A stretch of DNA of 64,000 bases from Granulicatella seriolae (GCF_024543085.1 NZ_JANHNZ010000007.1:29398-93397), one strand, 5' to 3'. Shown: positions 43,285 through 53,219, counted from the first letter of the stretch. Translations and numbers: made by a program. Notes: a model not told the origin generated them from the sequence alone.

Positions 43285-45456
43285 ATGTTTAAAAAATTCA
43301 CTAATAAAAATAATCAATTACAAACAGAAAACCAATCATCACCAGAGCAAGAAATTCATTCTAGGACACAAGCCCATGAGGTGGAGGAGTCCCAAAAATG
43401 GACTAAGAAATTTAAATCCAACCCAGCTGTTGTTGGACTGGTAACGTTTTGGAAAAAGTACCATTTGACCAAGCTTTTGATGGCTTTTATCTTGACCTTG
43501 ATAACTCTTGTGACCGGCTATCTGGTTTATTCTGCCAAGACGGCGGATGTGAGTAAGTTAAAGGCTGGCTTGAGCCAAGAGACGATTGTCTATGACCGAA
43601 CCTCTCAAGAAGCTGGAACACTGAATGTGGCTAAAGGAGAGTTTGTTCCTTTAAGTCAAGTGTCATCTAATGTTGTTGATGCCTTAGTTTCAACGGAGGA
43701 CAAGCGGTTTTACAGCCATCATGGGGTGGATCCGATTGGAATTATGAGAGCCTTAGTTGGTTACGTGACCAACTTTGGTGAGATTGTCGGTGGTGGGTCA
43801 ACCATCACCCAGCAGCTAGCTAAGAATGCCTACTTAACAGCCGACCAAACCTTATGGAGAAAAGCCAAGGAGCTATTTTTAAGCTTTGAGATTGAAAAAC
43901 GCTATAGCAAAGATGAAATATTAGAAATGTATCTCAATAATTCCTACTTTGGAAATGGTGCCTATGGAATTGAGAATGCTGCTAAACGGTATTTTGGTAA
44001 GCCGGCTTCAGATTTAACAGTTTCGGAAGCTAGTATTTTAGTAGGTGCTTTGAAGGCACCGAGTTACTATAATCCAATTGACAATCTGGACGCTACTATT
44101 AATCGAAGAGCAACAGTTCTCCAATTGATGGCAGATAATGGTAAGATTTCTCAAGAAACGGCTGATGCTACGGCATCGGAAACCATTTATCTTGCGGATA
44201 CCTATGTGGCTAGTTCGTCCTATCGTTATCCTTATTATTTTGATGCGGTTATTGATGAGATTGTCAACAACTATGGGATTAGTGAGGAAGATTTATTAGA
44301 TAAGGGTTACCAAGTCTACACTGGCTTAGACCAACAATTGCAGTACGATATGGAAGATACTTTCCGCAATAACTGGGTCTTTCCAGATGCCGAGGATGGT
44401 ACCAAGGTCCAAGGAGCTTCTGTGGCCCTTGACCCAACAACGGGTGATGTCCTAGCAACAGTTGGTGGACGCGTAGAAGACAACCATACCTTTAGAGGAT
44501 TTAACCGTGCTACCCAAATGCATGTACAACCAGGTTCCACCTTCAAACCACTAGCTGTTTATACAGCCGCCTTGGAAGCAGGGTACACACCTGAATCCCT
44601 TTTAACCGATGAACGCTTGTCATATGGAGAGGACAAGTATACTCCAGAAAACTGGAATTTTGCTTATCAAGGAAAAGTAACCATGACCGAAGCTATTAGC
44701 CAAAGTTGGAATGCTCCAGCAGTATGGCTCTTAGACCAAATCGGACTTCAAAAAGGAATTGATAAGGTGCACCAGTTTGGGATTCCGACAGTTGCCGACG
44801 ACAATTATCTAGGAATTGCTCTAGGAGGTTTGACAGCAGGGGTGTCGCCAATTCAAATGGCATCAGCCTATACCGCCTTTGCCAATGCGGGACTTCGTAG
44901 TCAGGCTAGATTTGTTACTAAAATCGTAGATGCTACGGGGGCTATCATTGTAGACAATACAACGCCTAAGCAAAACCGTGTTACCAGTCCGCAAGTAGCC
45001 GATCAAATGACTAGTATGCTTTTAGCAGTCTTTGCCCCAGGCGGAGGGGGCTCTCATGCGTCTCCAACCAACTACCAGATTGCAGGGAAGACGGGGACAA
45101 CAGAAAGTGTGTCCGACCAAGTTGGTTCCAGAGACCAGTGGATGATAGGTTATACGCCAAATATTGTTGTTGCCACTTGGATGGGCTTTGACGATTCATC
45201 ACAACATCTCTTGGCAGCAAGTAGTAGTGGCGGAATCGCTCCTCTCTTCCAAATGGAGATGTCAGGGCTCTTATCAATTACACCAGAAACTGACTTTACT
45301 GTGACTGCCGCCGGACAATCCGATAACCAAACAGAAACGGGATCTAGTGGAAATGATTGGCTCCAACAAGCACAAGATACTGGTCGTCAGCTATTTGAGG
45401 GCGTTAGAGACTGGGCAAATGATGCCTTCAACTGGTTGAGAAATCAAACAGAATAG
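43285..45456 (+). CDS. pbp1A: Class A penicillin-binding protein (PBP1A-type)
   Basis: Bifunctional peptidoglycan synthase anchored in the membrane, 723 aa. Short cytoplasmic N-terminus, one transmembrane helix (about 64-83), glycosyltransferase-51 domain with catalytic E138 in STEDKRFYSHHGVDPIG and GGGSTITQQLAKN, then transpeptidase with STFK (418-421), SWN (474-476) and KTG (602-604). Ends in a polar tail; no PASTA domain. AAAAGGAG before ATG. All catalytic residues are present. Confidence 0.95.
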   Translation: MFKKFTNKNNQLQTENQSSPEQEIHSRTQAHEVEESQKWTKKFKSNPAVVGLVTFWKKYHLTKLLMAFILTLITLVTGYLVYSAKTADVSKLKAGLSQETIVYDRTSQEAGTLNVAKGEFVPLSQVSSNVVDALVSTEDKRFYSHHGVDPIGIMRALVGYVTNFGEIVGGGSTITQQLAKNAYLTADQTLWRKAKELFLSFEIEKRYSKDEILEMYLNNSYFGNGAYGIENAAKRYFGKPASDLTVSEASILVGALKAPSYYNPIDNLDATINRRATVLQLMADNGKISQETADATASETIYLADTYVASSSYRYPYYFDAVIDEIVNNYGISEEDLLDKGYQVYTGLDQQLQYDMEDTFRNNWVFPDAEDGTKVQGASVALDPTTGDVLATVGGRVEDNHTFRGFNRATQMHVQPGSTFKPLAVYTAALEAGYTPESLLTDERLSYGEDKYTPENWNFAYQGKVTMTEAISQSWNAPAVWLLDQIGLQKGIDKVHQFGIPTVADDNYLGIALGGLTAGVSPIQMASAYTAFANAGLRSQARFVTKIVDATGAIIVDNTTPKQNRVTSPQVADQMTSMLLAVFAPGGGGSHASPTNYQIAGKTGTTESVSDQVGSRDQWMIGYTPNIVVATWMGFDDSSQHLLAASSSGGIAPLFQMEMSGLLSITPETDFTVTAAGQSDNQTETGSSGNDWLQQAQDTGRQLFEGVRDWANDAFNWLRNQTE

Positions 45457-45508
45457 AAAAATGCTTTTGCCTCTCAGAGCATGGACAAAAGTTCGTTTTC
45501 AGATTCTA

Positions 45509-45560
45509 ACAAAAGAGGATTCAGCTATTTCTGATCAAAAATAGCTGAATCCTCTTTTGT
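45509..45560. repeat. Minimal stem remnant of the palindromic element / terminator
   Basis: A 21-bp perfect inverted repeat (acaaaagaggattcagctat / atagctgaatcctcttttgt) with a 10-nt loop. The ends and the following gtgatttagac match those of the larger elements, but the core is gone. Also plausibly the PBP1A terminator. Confidence 0.75.
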
Positions 45561-45714
45561 GATTTAGACAAGGGATTTATCCTTATGAACTTTTTGCTAG
45601 CTTATGGAAGATGATGAATCACAATCTTTTCCTTTTCTTTATGGAGCATGATACAATGGATTTTAGAAGTTATCTAATTTCTACAAACCAATAAGCTAAT
45701 TAAGGAGAATATCA

Positions 45715-46542
45715 GTGAAATTAATTTCTTGGAATATAGATTCATTAAATGCTGCACTGACAAGTGATTCAGCACGAGCACAATTATCAAAAGATGTCCT
45801 AAAAAAAATAGCCGAACTTGACCCACAAATTATCGCAATTCAAGAGACTAAGTTATCCGCAGCTGGACCAACAAAAAAACACCTAGAGTCTTTGGAAGAC
45901 TTATTTGGCGATTATAAAGTCGTTTGGCGCAGTTCTCAAGAGCCAGCACGAAAAGGCTATGCCGGCACTATGTTTCTTTACAAAAATTATCTAGAACCGC
46001 TTGTTACCTATCCAAAAATTGGGGCACCTTCTACTATGGATGATGAAGGACGTATTATGACCTTAGAGTTTGACAATTTTTTTGTAACACAAGTCTACAC
46101 ACCCAATGCAGGGGATGGATTAAGACGTTTAGCAGAGCGCCAATTATGGGATGAAAGTTATGCTGATTACTTGGAAGCTTTAGCAAAAGAAAAACCTGTT
46201 CTAGCAACAGGTGACTTCAATGTGGCGCATAAGGAGATAGATTTGGCCCATCCGAATAGTAACCGCCAATCTGCTGGTTTTACGGATGAGGAACGTCAAG
46301 GCTTTACAAACTTATTGGGCAGAGGCTTCACGGATACTTTCCGCTATTTGCACGGAGATGTGCCATCTGTCTATACTTGGTGGGCTCAAAGAGCTAAAAC
46401 AAGCAAGATTAATAACTCAGGCTGGAGAATTGACTACTGGTTAGTCAGTCAAGCTAGTGCTGATAAAGTTATCAAATCAGACATGATTGACTCAGGAACC
46501 AGACAAGATCACACACCAATCCTCTTGGAAATTGACTTATAA
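45715..46542 (+). CDS. exoA: Exodeoxyribonuclease III / AP endonuclease
   Basis: DNA-repair nuclease of 275 aa, EEP fold. KLISWNIDSLNAAL, IIAIQETKLS (catalytic Glu), PNAGDGLRRLAERQLWD, TGDFNVAHKEID, and DHTPILLEIDL. GTG start at 45715 after TAAGGAG. A palindromic element follows. Confidence 0.95.
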   Translation: MKLISWNIDSLNAALTSDSARAQLSKDVLKKIAELDPQIIAIQETKLSAAGPTKKHLESLEDLFGDYKVVWRSSQEPARKGYAGTMFLYKNYLEPLVTYPKIGAPSTMDDEGRIMTLEFDNFFVTQVYTPNAGDGLRRLAERQLWDESYADYLEALAKEKPVLATGDFNVAHKEIDLAHPNSNRQSAGFTDEERQGFTNLLGRGFTDTFRYLHGDVPSVYTWWAQRAKTSKINNSGWRIDYWLVSQASADKVIKSDMIDSGTRQDHTPILLEIDL

Positions 46543-46604
46543 ATGGTGTTGGTAAGGGAAACAGAGTAAAAAATTCTAATGAATAATACTAGCTTTAGAG
46601 TAGC

Positions 46605-46670
46605 AAAAGAGTTTCTAACTACTCTAGGTCAAAAATAACGGTGTTTAGCATAACTGACACACAGTGATTG
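46605..46670. repeat. Palindromic element, left half interrupted
   Basis: aaaagagtttctaact (46605) followed by aacggtgtttagcataactg, the reversed core end. It is cut off at 46671 where a second element begins (outer repeat at 46673), suggesting nested insertion. Confidence 0.6.
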
Positions 46671-46672
46671 TT

Positions 46673-46849
46673 GGGGCTGGGTAAAAAGTCCATGCTATTA
46701 TTTAAACAAAAGAATTTTGCAAAAAAGGTTATCAGAAATGAGAACGGCAGCTATGCTTTACACCGTTATTTCTGATAACCTTTTTTTTGAAAAATTCTTT
46801 TGTGCTTTAAAAGTAACTATTAGTCATTATGGATTTTCTGTCCAAGTCC
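46673..46849. repeat. Palindromic element with outer repeat, deleted core
   Basis: Outer left arm ggggctgggtaaaaagtcca (46673) and right arm tggattttctgtccaagtcc (46830-46849). Inner arms aaaagaatttt...aggttatcagaaat (46709-46740) and atttctgataacct...aaaattctttt (46768-46801) differ in sequence from all other copies yet pair. The core is reduced to agctatgctttacaccgtt. Confidence 0.82.
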
Positions 46850-46871
46850 TGTATTAATTAGACAAGGATTT

Positions 46872-46899
46872 TTGTGATTAGATGGAAATATGCTAGAAT
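46872..46899 (+). promoter_or_regulatory. Candidate promoter of the DUF2130 gene
   Basis: TTGTGA (46872-46877), 16-nt spacer, TAGAAT (46894-46899), 36 nt before the start codon. Confidence 0.4.
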
Positions 46900-46935
46900 G
46901 AAGGTGACAATTTTTACACGTTTAGGAGGAGAAGA

Positions 46936-48324
46936 ATGAATCAGATTAAGTGTCCACATTGCGGTAAAGAATTTACCATTGATGAGGCTAGTTATGCCGA
47001 TATCTTGAACCAAGTACGAAACAAAGAATTTCATGAGTCAGTTCATGAAAAATTGGAACAGAGTAAACAACAGTTTGACGTTGAGCTTAGTTTAATGAAA
47101 GAGCAAACCAAAAGTGATTTTCAAAAAGAGTTGGCAAAAAAAGACCAGCTGATTATAGCTTTAGAAACACAGACCAAAGCATTTGAGAATGAGAAAACCC
47201 ATGCTGTTCAAGAAGTTTTATCAACGAAGGAACAAGAAATTCAATCACTGAAAAATGAACTTGCTCGATTTGATATGGAGAAGGCTGCTTTAAAGACCGA
47301 ATTAGAAAGACAGCATGAAAAAAAACAAGCTCAAATGGATCAAGAAATTGCTGAGTTGAAGTCGCAAAACAAGGCTATTGAGCAAACGAAGGCTTTGGAG
47401 TTGGTGCAAGCTATTTCTGAAAAAGAAAAAGAGTTAGCCGAATTGACTTCCAAATACACCCTTCAAGAAAAAGAATACCAACTAAGTCAAAGCACCATCA
47501 AAGAAAAATATGAATATGAATTGAAACAAAAAGACGATACCATTGCTTTTTACAAAGATTTTAAAGCAAAGCAATCGACTAAGATGGTCGGTGAGAGTTT
47601 GGAACAACACTGTGAATACCAATTCAATTCCATTCGAATGACTGCTTTTCCCAACGCTATTTTTAGTAAGGACAATGATGCCAAAACTGGCAGCAAAGGT
47701 GATTATATCTACCGAGAATACGATGAGAACGGGCTTGAAATCTTGTCCATCATGTTCGAAATGAAAAATGAAGGCGACGAGACAGCCACTAAAAAGAAAA
47801 ATGAGCATTTTTTAAAGGAATTGGACAAGGATAGACGTGAGAAAGACTGTGAATATGCTATTTTAGTCAGTCTCTTAGAAGCAGATAATGACCTTTATAA
47901 CAATGGAATTGTTGATGTTTCCTATGCTTACGAAAAAATGTACGTTATTAGACCACAATTTTTCATTCCAATGATTACCTTACTTAGAAATGCTGCTATG
48001 AATGCTCTCAAATACAAACAAGAAGCTGCTCTCATGAAAGAGCAGAACATTGATATTAGTAATTTTGAAGAAGACCTCAATGTCTTTAAAACTTCTTTTG
48101 CACGAAATTATGAGTTAGCGAGTAGAAAGTTTAAAACAGCCATCGATGAGATTGATAAAACCATCAGTCATCTGCAAAAAACAAAAGATGCCTTACTTTC
48201 ATCAGAAAACAACCTACGTATCGCGAATAACAAGGCGGATGAACTAACTGTCAAAAAATTGACTAAGAACAATCCAACCATGAGAGCCAAGTTTGAGAGC
48301 GTACAGGATGGTGTTGAAGAGTGA
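46936..48324 (+). CDS. DUF2130 protein with coiled coil
   Basis: 462 aa. Starts with a small CxxC zinc-type motif ([14 protein letters not shown]), then a long coiled coil (about residues 30-215, rich in E/K/Q heptads), then the DUF2130 domain: [45 protein letters not shown] and [13 protein letters not shown]. The core GDYIYRE...[12 protein letters not shown], with DxEx-K-like acidic spacing, looks like a restriction-endonuclease-type fold. Function unknown; DNA-related role is inference. AGGAGGAG before ATG. Confidence 0.82.
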   Translation: MNQIKCPHCGKEFTIDEASYADILNQVRNKEFHESVHEKLEQSKQQFDVELSLMKEQTKSDFQKELAKKDQLIIALETQTKAFENEKTHAVQEVLSTKEQEIQSLKNELARFDMEKAALKTELERQHEKKQAQMDQEIAELKSQNKAIEQTKALELVQAISEKEKELAELTSKYTLQEKEYQLSQSTIKEKYEYELKQKDDTIAFYKDFKAKQSTKMVGESLEQHCEYQFNSIRMTAFPNAIFSKDNDAKTGSKGDYIYREYDENGLEILSIMFEMKNEGDETATKKKNEHFLKELDKDRREKDCEYAILVSLLEADNDLYNNGIVDVSYAYEKMYVIRPQFFIPMITLLRNAAMNALKYKQEAALMKEQNIDISNFEEDLNVFKTSFARNYELASRKFKTAIDEIDKTISHLQKTKDALLSSENNLRIANNKADELTVKKLTKNNPTMRAKFESVQDGVEE

Positions 48325-48785
48325 CAGGAGTCATAAATTTTAAAGAGGTTTCTACAGCAGGCTTAGAAAGCTCCCCTTGTGCTGGAGCTCTGGCAGGTTT
48401 AAGAGCGAATGAAGCACGCTATTTTTGGAACAAGTACAAACATGAATTTACCACACAAAGAGCCCAAGAAGCTCCGGAAATACTAAGCTTTATTGAAAAG
48501 GTTTTGCAAGAACGTGACCTAACCTTTTCATATAAAGCTCTAGAAGTTAGTCAATTTCAAGTAGACGGAGTCCTCTGGTCATATGTATTTTATGAAAATG
48601 GCCTGTCTATTAATGTTCTTTATTCACTAGATGATGCTGGCAAACGAGCGGTCGGCTTTAAGTTGTCAGACGGTATGGAAATCCCTCAAGAATTTGAAGG
48701 GAAATTCAAATTTGCTAGACAAAAATCGAAATTAGCTGGTACCATTCGTGGCTCTTATTTTGTCGTAAAAGGAAGTTATCTATAA
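48321..48785 (+). CDS. Uncharacterised protein coupled to the DUF2130 gene
   Basis: 154 aa, GTG start at 48321 overlapping the DUF2130 stop as GTGA; only a weak AAGAG lies before it, so translation probably depends on coupling. No membrane segments or signal peptide. N-terminal [20 protein letters not shown] helix and mixed alpha/beta C-terminus ([15 protein letters not shown]). Not recognised. Conserved partnership with DUF2130 would be worth checking. Confidence 0.6.
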   Translation: MTGVINFKEVSTAGLESSPCAGALAGLRANEARYFWNKYKHEFTTQRAQEAPEILSFIEKVLQERDLTFSYKALEVSQFQVDGVLWSYVFYENGLSINVLYSLDDAGKRAVGFKLSDGMEIPQEFEGKFKFARQKSKLAGTIRGSYFVVKGSYL

Positions 48786-48813
48786 GCTTAAGCCAATTGA
48801 AAGGAGATGTTTT

Positions 48814-49161
48814 ATGCCATCAGTAAAACCAGAAATCAGCCTGAAAGATTTGGATAAAGTAGATATTCGAGTTGGACAAATTCTCTCAGTTGAAGGTGTT
48901 ACTCAATCGGATAAATTAGTCAAATTAACAGTAGATTTTGGAGACTTTCAACGAACCATATTGGTTGGCATGAAAGAAGAACGGAACAATCCTAAAGAAA
49001 TTGAAGGGCAACAAGCTTTATTTGTAGTTAACATATCAGCTAGAGAAATGTTTGGTATTAAATCGCAAGGCATACTGCTTGATATTGGCTACCAAGATGG
49101 GATAGTGCCTGTTTTAGCGCAACCAGAAAAACCCGTTCCTAATGGTTCAAGAGCGGGATAA
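48814..49161 (+). CDS. tRNA-binding OB-fold protein (CsaA/Trbp111-like)
   Basis: 115 aa; DKVDIRVGQILSVEGVTQSDKLVKLTVDFG and RTILVGMKEERNN are the tRNA-binding (EMAP-II like) OB-fold signature, then SREMFGIKSQGIL-type segment (sequence SAREMFGIKSQGI). Small stand-alone members bind tRNA in a structure-specific way or act as a chaperone (CsaA). GAAAGGAGAT site. Confidence 0.88.
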   Translation: MPSVKPEISLKDLDKVDIRVGQILSVEGVTQSDKLVKLTVDFGDFQRTILVGMKEERNNPKEIEGQQALFVVNISAREMFGIKSQGILLDIGYQDGIVPVLAQPEKPVPNGSRAG

Positions 49162-49177
49162 AATAGGGGGAAGTAGA

Positions 49178-50011
49178 ATGGTAAAAGTTGTATTTTTAGA
49201 TGTTGATGGAACGCTGGTTGATTACCATAACCGTATCCCAGAATCAGCTATAAAAGCTATTCGTCAAGCTAGGCAAAATGGCCACCTAGTCTATATCAGC
49301 ACCGGCCGCAGCAAATCTGAAGTTTATTCAGAAATCTGGGATATTGGGTTAGATGGTATGATAGGTGGAAATGGTTCTTATGTTGAAGACCACGGTCAGG
49401 TGATTATGCATCAAGTTCTCTCAAAAGAAGATAGTAAAAACATTGTGGATTGGTTAAAGGCGAGAAATCTAGAATTCTATTTGGAAAGCAACTCAGGACT
49501 TTATGCCAGTCAGAATTTTGAGGAGGTAGGTCGTCCAACTGTCCAAGCATACTCTAAATCAAAAGGAAAAGAAGATGTTGAACACATCACTGTTCGTACA
49601 GCCTTTCCTGAAATGATCTTTGGTGCAGATGTATACAGAGACGACCTTAACAAAGTTAGTTTTGTCTTAAATTCCTATCAAGATCATCTAGATTCTAAAA
49701 AAGCCTTTCCGCACCTTAAGGCAGGAACTTGGGGTGGTGTTGGTGAAACAGCCCTTTTTGGAGATCTTGGCGTTGAGAATATCACTAAGGCGCATGCTAT
49801 CGAAGTGCTTTTAGACCATTTAGGGGCGTCCAAAGAAGACACGTTTGCTTTCGGAGACGCAAAGATTGATATCCCTATGCTAGATTACTGTGAGGTTGGT
49901 GTTGCCATGGGAAATGGTGGTCCAGAAATCAAAGCCATGGCTGACTACATTACAGATGATGTCGAAGAAGATGGATTATGGAAAGCATTTGTCCATTTTG
50001 GATTGGTATAA
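49178..50011 (+). CDS. HAD-superfamily Cof-type phosphatase
   Basis: 277 aa from ATG at 49178, which follows AGGGGGA; an upstream start at 49142 would overlap the previous gene. Motif I DVDGTLVD, motif II STGRS, motif III lysine in the FGDLGVENITKAHAI region and motif IV GDAKIDIPMLDYC. Cof-type phosphatases hydrolyse sugar phosphates or related small molecules; substrate unknown. Confidence 0.9.
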   Translation: MVKVVFLDVDGTLVDYHNRIPESAIKAIRQARQNGHLVYISTGRSKSEVYSEIWDIGLDGMIGGNGSYVEDHGQVIMHQVLSKEDSKNIVDWLKARNLEFYLESNSGLYASQNFEEVGRPTVQAYSKSKGKEDVEHITVRTAFPEMIFGADVYRDDLNKVSFVLNSYQDHLDSKKAFPHLKAGTWGGVGETALFGDLGVENITKAHAIEVLLDHLGASKEDTFAFGDAKIDIPMLDYCEVGVAMGNGGPEIKAMADYITDDVEEDGLWKAFVHFGLV

Positions 50012-50061
50012 ATAAACAAAAATTTGGACTAGATAAAAAAATTTTCCTTCATAGATATTCA

Positions 50062-50217
50062 AGTCTCCAGCTCCTTTGTCGGAAATCAGAACGGTGCCGT
50101 GAGCCAAGGTCTCACGGTCTTAGCTGTCTATATGACTGTAAATCGGCTAAAGTCGAAACAGCCACTGTGCGTCAGCTATGCGAAACACCGCTATTTCCGA
50201 CAAAGGAGCTGGAGATT
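50062..50217. repeat. Structured palindromic element (core forward)
   Basis: Arms 50062-50086 and 50193-50217 (25 nt) pair completely but for one G opposite T. The core contains CCGTGAG/CTCACGG with a ccaaggt loop. Located 51 nt after the HAD gene and 86 nt before the esterase gene. Confidence 0.87.
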
Positions 50218-50302
50218 CTATTATAGCCAAAACTTATATGTACTTATCAGTGATTCTCTACCCAGTACTATTTAATAAATCAACAAAGAAAGCGAGAAAG
50301 TT

Positions 50303-51130
50303 ATGAGTCAATCTTATTATTATTTGCAGTTAAAAAGTCACGACTTGGTAGTGCCTTACAGCCATAAGACACGTCGTATTCGGGTACTCTTGCCCAAGCA
50401 GTATGAAGCAGACATAAACAAGTCCTACCCCGTTGTCTACCTCCATGATGGGCAGAATGTCTTCTACAGTAGAGAATCCTACTCAGGACATTCTTGGAAG
50501 ATGATTCATGCTATCAAGAAAAATCCAGATTTAGCTAAAATGATCGTTGTAGGTATCGACAATGACGGTCATGAACGCATGAATGAATATTCTGCTTGGA
50601 AATATGGTTCAGGGCACCATTTACACCATAAAAATCTGGGAGGGAAGGGCTCAGACTATGCTGATTTTATTATGGGCACAGTCAAACCGTTTATTGATAG
50701 TCAATACAGAACTAAAGCTGACAAAGCTCATACCGCTATGATTGGTAGTTCATTAGGTGCCAATATTACACAATTTATGGGGGTTGAGTTTCAAGAAAAA
50801 ATTGGTGGCTTAGGTATTTTTTCTTCTGCCAATTTTTTAACTAGAGAGCCTTTCAATCGTTTGATTGGCAAGACGCAATTAGATCCAGATCAACGTATCT
50901 TTATCCAAGTTGGTACCCAAGAGGCAGACGAGACTGACCAAGAACTTTACCATGGCAATGTTAAACAAGCCTATATGGACGAATCACTTTTATATTTTCG
51001 TCAACTCTTGCAAGCGGGCATCCCGCTTGCGCATATTGAGTTCCATTTGGTGGCAGATGCTGAACACAAAGAAGAGGTTTGGGCACATTTTTTGCCAAGC
51101 TGTTTACATTTTTTAAGCCAAGATTGGTGA
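50303..51130 (+). CDS. Putative alpha/beta-hydrolase esterase (esterase D/PF00756 type)
   Basis: 275 aa, no signal peptide. YPVVYLHDGQNVFYSR in the N-terminal half (oxyanion region) and nucleophile elbow GSSLGANITQF (S in GxSxG); histidine candidate HKEEVW near the end. Related proteins hydrolyse acyl esters (ferulate, formyl-glutathione or siderophore esters). First gene of an alternating esterase/ATP-grasp row, so it may act on, or resolve, an intermediate made by the ATP-grasp enzymes. Confidence 0.8.
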   Translation: MSQSYYYLQLKSHDLVVPYSHKTRRIRVLLPKQYEADINKSYPVVYLHDGQNVFYSRESYSGHSWKMIHAIKKNPDLAKMIVVGIDNDGHERMNEYSAWKYGSGHHLHHKNLGGKGSDYADFIMGTVKPFIDSQYRTKADKAHTAMIGSSLGANITQFMGVEFQEKIGGLGIFSSANFLTREPFNRLIGKTQLDPDQRIFIQVGTQEADETDQELYHGNVKQAYMDESLLYFRQLLQAGIPLAHIEFHLVADAEHKEEVWAHFLPSCLHFLSQDW

Positions 51131-51236
51131 TTTTTCTAAGAACTTATATACAAATCATTGAGTTTTTCAATTATTAATGGTATTCTAATCGAAAAATAAT
51201 AAACGATAGAATTTTCCATTAAAGGGGGCGTTATAG

Positions 51237-52403
51237 GTGAATGTTATTTTGATATCACCACATTTTCCTAAAGCTAATCAATATTTTGCAAAAAGTTTAA
51301 AAGAACAAGGAGTAAATGTGCTTGGGCTAGGACAGGAACCTTATGAGCAATTGCCAGATCAATTAAAGGAAAGCCTCACGGAGTACTTTCGTGTTGAAAA
51401 CCTGGAGGACTTAGAAGAAGCCAAGCGTGCTGTTGCCTTTTTAATCTTTAAACATGGCCCGATAGATCGACTGGAATCTTTTAGTGAATATTGGTTGGAG
51501 TTTGATGCTCAATTAAGAGAACAGTTTAATATTCCTGGCCTTAAATCGAATCAGTTGACGAAAACTAAGCATAAATCAGCAATGAAGAAAGTTTTCAAGA
51601 AAGCTGGAGTACCAGTTGTTGAAGGTCGGCTAGTGAAAAGCGTAACGGGACTAACCAATGCCCTAAGACAGCTTGGCTTCCCCGTTGTCTTAAAACCAGA
51701 TGTAGGTGTTGGGGCACAAGAAACCTTCAAAATAAGCAATCATGAAGAATTAGAGACATTTCAAGCTCAATGGGATGATCAAGTACCATACTTTGTCGAA
51801 CCCTATATTGAAAATGGCCAGCTATGTACCTTTGATGGCCTTGTGGATGCGAATGGCACTATCGTCTTTCAGACAAGTTTTTATTACACGAGCCCAGCCT
51901 TGGAGTTGCTGCGAGACAAACTGGATTATGCTACAGTAGTGGAAAAGGAAATTGACCCTAAACTAGCAGATTATGGGAAGGCGATTGTTAAAGAGATGGG
52001 CATGAAGGAGCGCTTCTTCCATATTGAATTCTTCCGCTTGCCAAATCACGATTATATCGCTTTAGAATACAATAATAGGCCTGCTGGGGGATATATCTTG
52101 GATCTCTATAACTACGCCTATTCTTGTGACCTCTATACAATTTATGCCCAAATGTTGACAGGAAAATTACCTGAAACACTCAATTTACATCAAGAGTACG
52201 GAGTTGGTATCGCCAGAAGAAATCATATAAACTATCAACATCATTTGGACGACATCAGACAAAAGTACCAAACAGCTTGTAAACTGATTGAACAAATTCC
52301 AGATCTGTTTGCCCCATCCATGGGGGATATTTTTATTGCTATTACCGCTTCAACTCCTGCAGAGGTAGAAGAAATTATTTCATATGTAATGGAAAGTGTC
52401 TAA
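51237..52403 (+). CDS. ATP-grasp ligase-like protein A
   Basis: 388 aa. N-terminal Rossmann-like pre-ATP-grasp domain (NVILISPHFPKANQYFAKSL), KHGPIDRLESFSEYWLE, then ATP-grasp core: KHKSAMKKVFKKAGVPV, GFPVVLKPDVGVGA lysine/glycine loop, and the Mg-binding ALEYNNRPAGGY. Homologous to the gene two places on, about half of residues identical by eye over the N-terminal 130. Predicted to ligate a carboxylate to an amine or thiol via acyl phosphate. Product unknown. GTG start at 51237 after AAGGGGG. Confidence 0.85.
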   Translation: MNVILISPHFPKANQYFAKSLKEQGVNVLGLGQEPYEQLPDQLKESLTEYFRVENLEDLEEAKRAVAFLIFKHGPIDRLESFSEYWLEFDAQLREQFNIPGLKSNQLTKTKHKSAMKKVFKKAGVPVVEGRLVKSVTGLTNALRQLGFPVVLKPDVGVGAQETFKISNHEELETFQAQWDDQVPYFVEPYIENGQLCTFDGLVDANGTIVFQTSFYYTSPALELLRDKLDYATVVEKEIDPKLADYGKAIVKEMGMKERFFHIEFFRLPNHDYIALEYNNRPAGGYILDLYNYAYSCDLYTIYAQMLTGKLPETLNLHQEYGVGIARRNHINYQHHLDDIRQKYQTACKLIEQIPDLFAPSMGDIFIAITASTPAEVEEIISYVMESV

Positions 52404-52430
52404 TAGGCAACATATTAAGGAGCGAATGCT

Positions 52431-53171
52431 ATGCACGTAGAATGGTTAAGTCATTGGAGTGGTCATTTAAACCGAGAAATGCCGCTCAATCGATATGGTT
52501 ACTCGGGGATTCCTATCTTAGTTTTCCCGTCTTCAGGAGGCAGTCATAATGAATATGCCGATTTTGGTATGATTGAAGCTTGTCGATGGTTTATTGAGAA
52601 TGGACTAGTTCAATTCTATACCTTGGCATCTGTTGACTACGAGTCCTGGTTGTGTCATTGGAAAAATAGTCATGACAGAGCTGTAATGCATGGTCAATAT
52701 GAAAAATATGTTATTGAAGAAGCTATCCCTTTTATTAAACACAAGGCAGTTTGGTTTGACCCTATGATGGTGACGGGCTGCTCAATGGGAGCATACCATG
52801 CTGTCAATATTTTTTTACAGCATCCTGATGTTTTTTCTAAGGTCATTGCTCTTAGTGGGGTATATGATGTGAGGTACTTTGTTGGAGACTATCAATCGGA
52901 TCAGTTGTTATATTTGAATTCTCCAGCAGATAATCTGTGGAACCAAACAGATTCATGGTTTTTGGACCATTATAGAAGTGCAGACATTGTGGTTTGTACT
53001 GGTCTAGGAGCATGGGAAGATGAGGGGTTGCCATCATTTTATACCTTAAAATCAGCCTTTGAAAATAAACAAATTCCTGCTTGGTTCGATGAGTGGGGTC
53101 ATGATGTTAGTCATGATTGGATCTGGTGGCGCCAACAAATGCCCTACTACCTTGGAAAACTGTTGACTTAA
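52431..53171 (+). CDS. Esterase-like alpha/beta hydrolase B
   Basis: 246 aa. VTGCSMGAYHAVN is the nucleophile elbow (G-C-S-M-G) and WGHDVSHDW gives a candidate catalytic His; VFPSSGGSHNEYADFGM lies where the oxyanion loop usually is. Weak resemblance to the esterase 2 kb upstream (PF00756-like). Sits 27 nt after ATP-grasp A and 48 nt before ATP-grasp B; one transcription unit. Confidence 0.82.
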   Translation: MHVEWLSHWSGHLNREMPLNRYGYSGIPILVFPSSGGSHNEYADFGMIEACRWFIENGLVQFYTLASVDYESWLCHWKNSHDRAVMHGQYEKYVIEEAIPFIKHKAVWFDPMMVTGCSMGAYHAVNIFLQHPDVFSKVIALSGVYDVRYFVGDYQSDQLLYLNSPADNLWNQTDSWFLDHYRSADIVVCTGLGAWEDEGLPSFYTLKSAFENKQIPAWFDEWGHDVSHDWIWWRQQMPYYLGKLLT

Positions 53172-53219
53172 GAACCACAAATCTACTACCACATAAGCAT
53201 AAGATAAAGAGGTAACCAT

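Noticed and set aside
43127..43444. 105-codon frame overlapping the start of the PBP1A gene
   Set aside because: It covers the short outer-repeat element and then the PBP1A coding region in another frame, with no ribosome site.
45509..45560. Ordinary terminator only
   Set aside because: It may terminate PBP1A transcription, but its ends and the following sequence match the dispersed elements, so it is listed as an element remnant.
49978..50226. 82-codon frame beginning inside the HAD gene and running through a repeat
   Set aside because: Starts within another gene and is mostly repeat core; shadow frame.
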